This document shows, one piece after another, positions 63,456-64,000 of a stretch of DNA of 64,000 nt; position 1 is the first letter of the stretch; every line of letters begins with the position of its first letter. This stretch comes from Lichenicola sp050954785. Its GTDB lineage: Bacteria; Pseudomonadota; Alphaproteobacteria; Acetobacterales; Acetobacteraceae. The translations under genes were made by a program, and so were the position numbers. A model generated the notes under the pieces. That model searched no databases. It had not been told where the DNA came from and saw nothing but the letters and a program-made list of their open reading frames with translations. The stretch covers positions 68,820 to 132,819 of the forward strand of contig JBPBQO010000108.1 of the NCBI GenBank assembly GCA_050954785.1. The letters run 5' to 3'.

Positions 63456-64000
63456 TCAAGCCGGCTGCTTCGTCTTGACCGTAAGCGCCGCCTGCGCTGC
63501 CGCCAGCCGGGCGATCGGCACCCGGAACGGCGAGCAGGAAACGTAGTCGAGGCCGAGCATCTCGCAGAACTCGATCGAGGACGGATCGCCGCCATGCTCG
63601 CCGCAGATGCCCATCTTGAGACCGGGCCTGGTGGCCAAGCCCTTCTCGACTGCGATCCGTACCAGCGCGCCGACGCCGTCGCGGTCGATGGTCACGAATG
63701 GGTCCTTCGGCAGCAGGCCCTTCTCGATATACAGCGGCAGGAAGGTGCCGGCATCGTCGCGTGACAGGCCGAAAGTGGTCTGGGTCAGGTCGTTGGTGCC
63801 GAACGAGAAGAAGTCGGCATGGGCGGCGATCTTGTCGGCGGTCAGGGCGGCGCGCGGCAGCTCGATCATGGTGCCGATGGTATAGTCGATCGCAACGCCG
63901 GAGGCGGCGATCACCTCCCGGGCCACCGTCTCGACGTCCGCGCGGGTGACCTGCAGCTCGGCGGCACTGCCGACCAGCGGGATCATGATCTCGGGCTTGA
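63456..64000 (-). CDS. ppdK: pyruvate, phosphate dikinase, C-terminal part
   Basis: The C-terminal 181 or so codons of a gene that runs off the right edge. PPDK interconverts pyruvate and phosphoenolpyruvate. The TIM-barrel end is visible: EIMIPLVGSAAEL, GTMIELPRAAL, FSFGTNDLTQTTFG and the catalytic GICGEHGGDP, closing with SCSPFRVPIARLAAAQA. Its stop is 2 nt from the ppsR start, so enzyme and regulator form one operon. Confidence 0.95.
   Translation of the reverse strand, partial: KPEIMIPLVGSAAELQVTRADVETVAREVIAASGVAIDYTIGTMIELPRAALTADKIAAHADFFSFGTNDLTQTTFGLSRDDAGTFLPLYIEKGLLPKDPFVTIDRDGVGALVRIAVEKGLATRPGLKMGICGEHGGDPSSIEFCEMLGLDYVSCSPFRVPIARLAAAQAALTVKTKQPA

Overview
The window reads as ordinary, densely packed chromosome from a high-GC alphaproteobacterium, most likely of the Acetobacteraceae/Rhodospirillales. 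Supporting signs are a C4-pathway 5-aminolevulinate synthase, RNase E with a long acidic insert in its S1 domain, a PpsR-PpdK pair, an Ada protein and very high GC with many GTG starts. No genus can be named from the sequence alone. I see no rRNA, tRNA or CRISPR array.

Layout. 1-3.5 kb: a partial FAD-linked oxidase, then dapF, an MtaB-type tRNA methylthiotransferase and ftsY, tightly spaced. 3.5-8.1 kb: a sugar-acid catabolic cluster (divergent uxuA and a GntR regulator, two short-chain dehydrogenases, a D-lyxose isomerase-like protein). 8.1-14.6 kb: 3-methyladenine glycosylase, envelope proteins (OmpA-type lipoprotein, Sel1 repeats, a membrane LysM-type protein), a NUDIX hydrolase, and an Old Yellow Enzyme divergent from an HxlR regulator. 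14.6-18.9 kb: a tkt-gap-pgk operon in which the transketolase-like protein has lost most catalytic and cofactor residues. 19-33.9 kb: mixed metabolism and envelope genes (hemA, DenD-like dehydrogenase and transporter, DsbA-like, a divergent gamma-glutamyltransferase, an aminotransferase overlapping a flavoprotein, a HerA-like ATPase, a secreted adenosine deaminase-like protein). 34-43.8 kb: rne, a Tat-exported amidase, leuA, a CHAP lipoprotein and gnd. 44.7-56.1 kb: gmk-hldE-AGE epimerase, dnaB behind two DnaA-box-like sites, UDP-xylose synthesis (ugd, uxs), mlaE-mlaF, an unknown secreted protein and radA. 56.1-58 kb: a DUF1217-type flagellar protein with an internal duplication.

The accessory part is 58.3-62.4 kb: ada, a truncated and frameshifted methyltransferase relative carrying the same upstream 28-nt element, fragments of IS6-type transposases, a 52-codon DUF1127-like gene too short for usual ORF cut-offs, and a broken ISL3 transposase. 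The window closes with ppsR and the 3' end of ppdK.

The most unusual observations are the catalytically stripped transketolase-like protein in an otherwise standard glycolytic operon, the duplicated candidate Ada operator, and the gamma-glutamyltransferase relative with an altered active site. Nothing in the window forms a clear new defence or mobile system.
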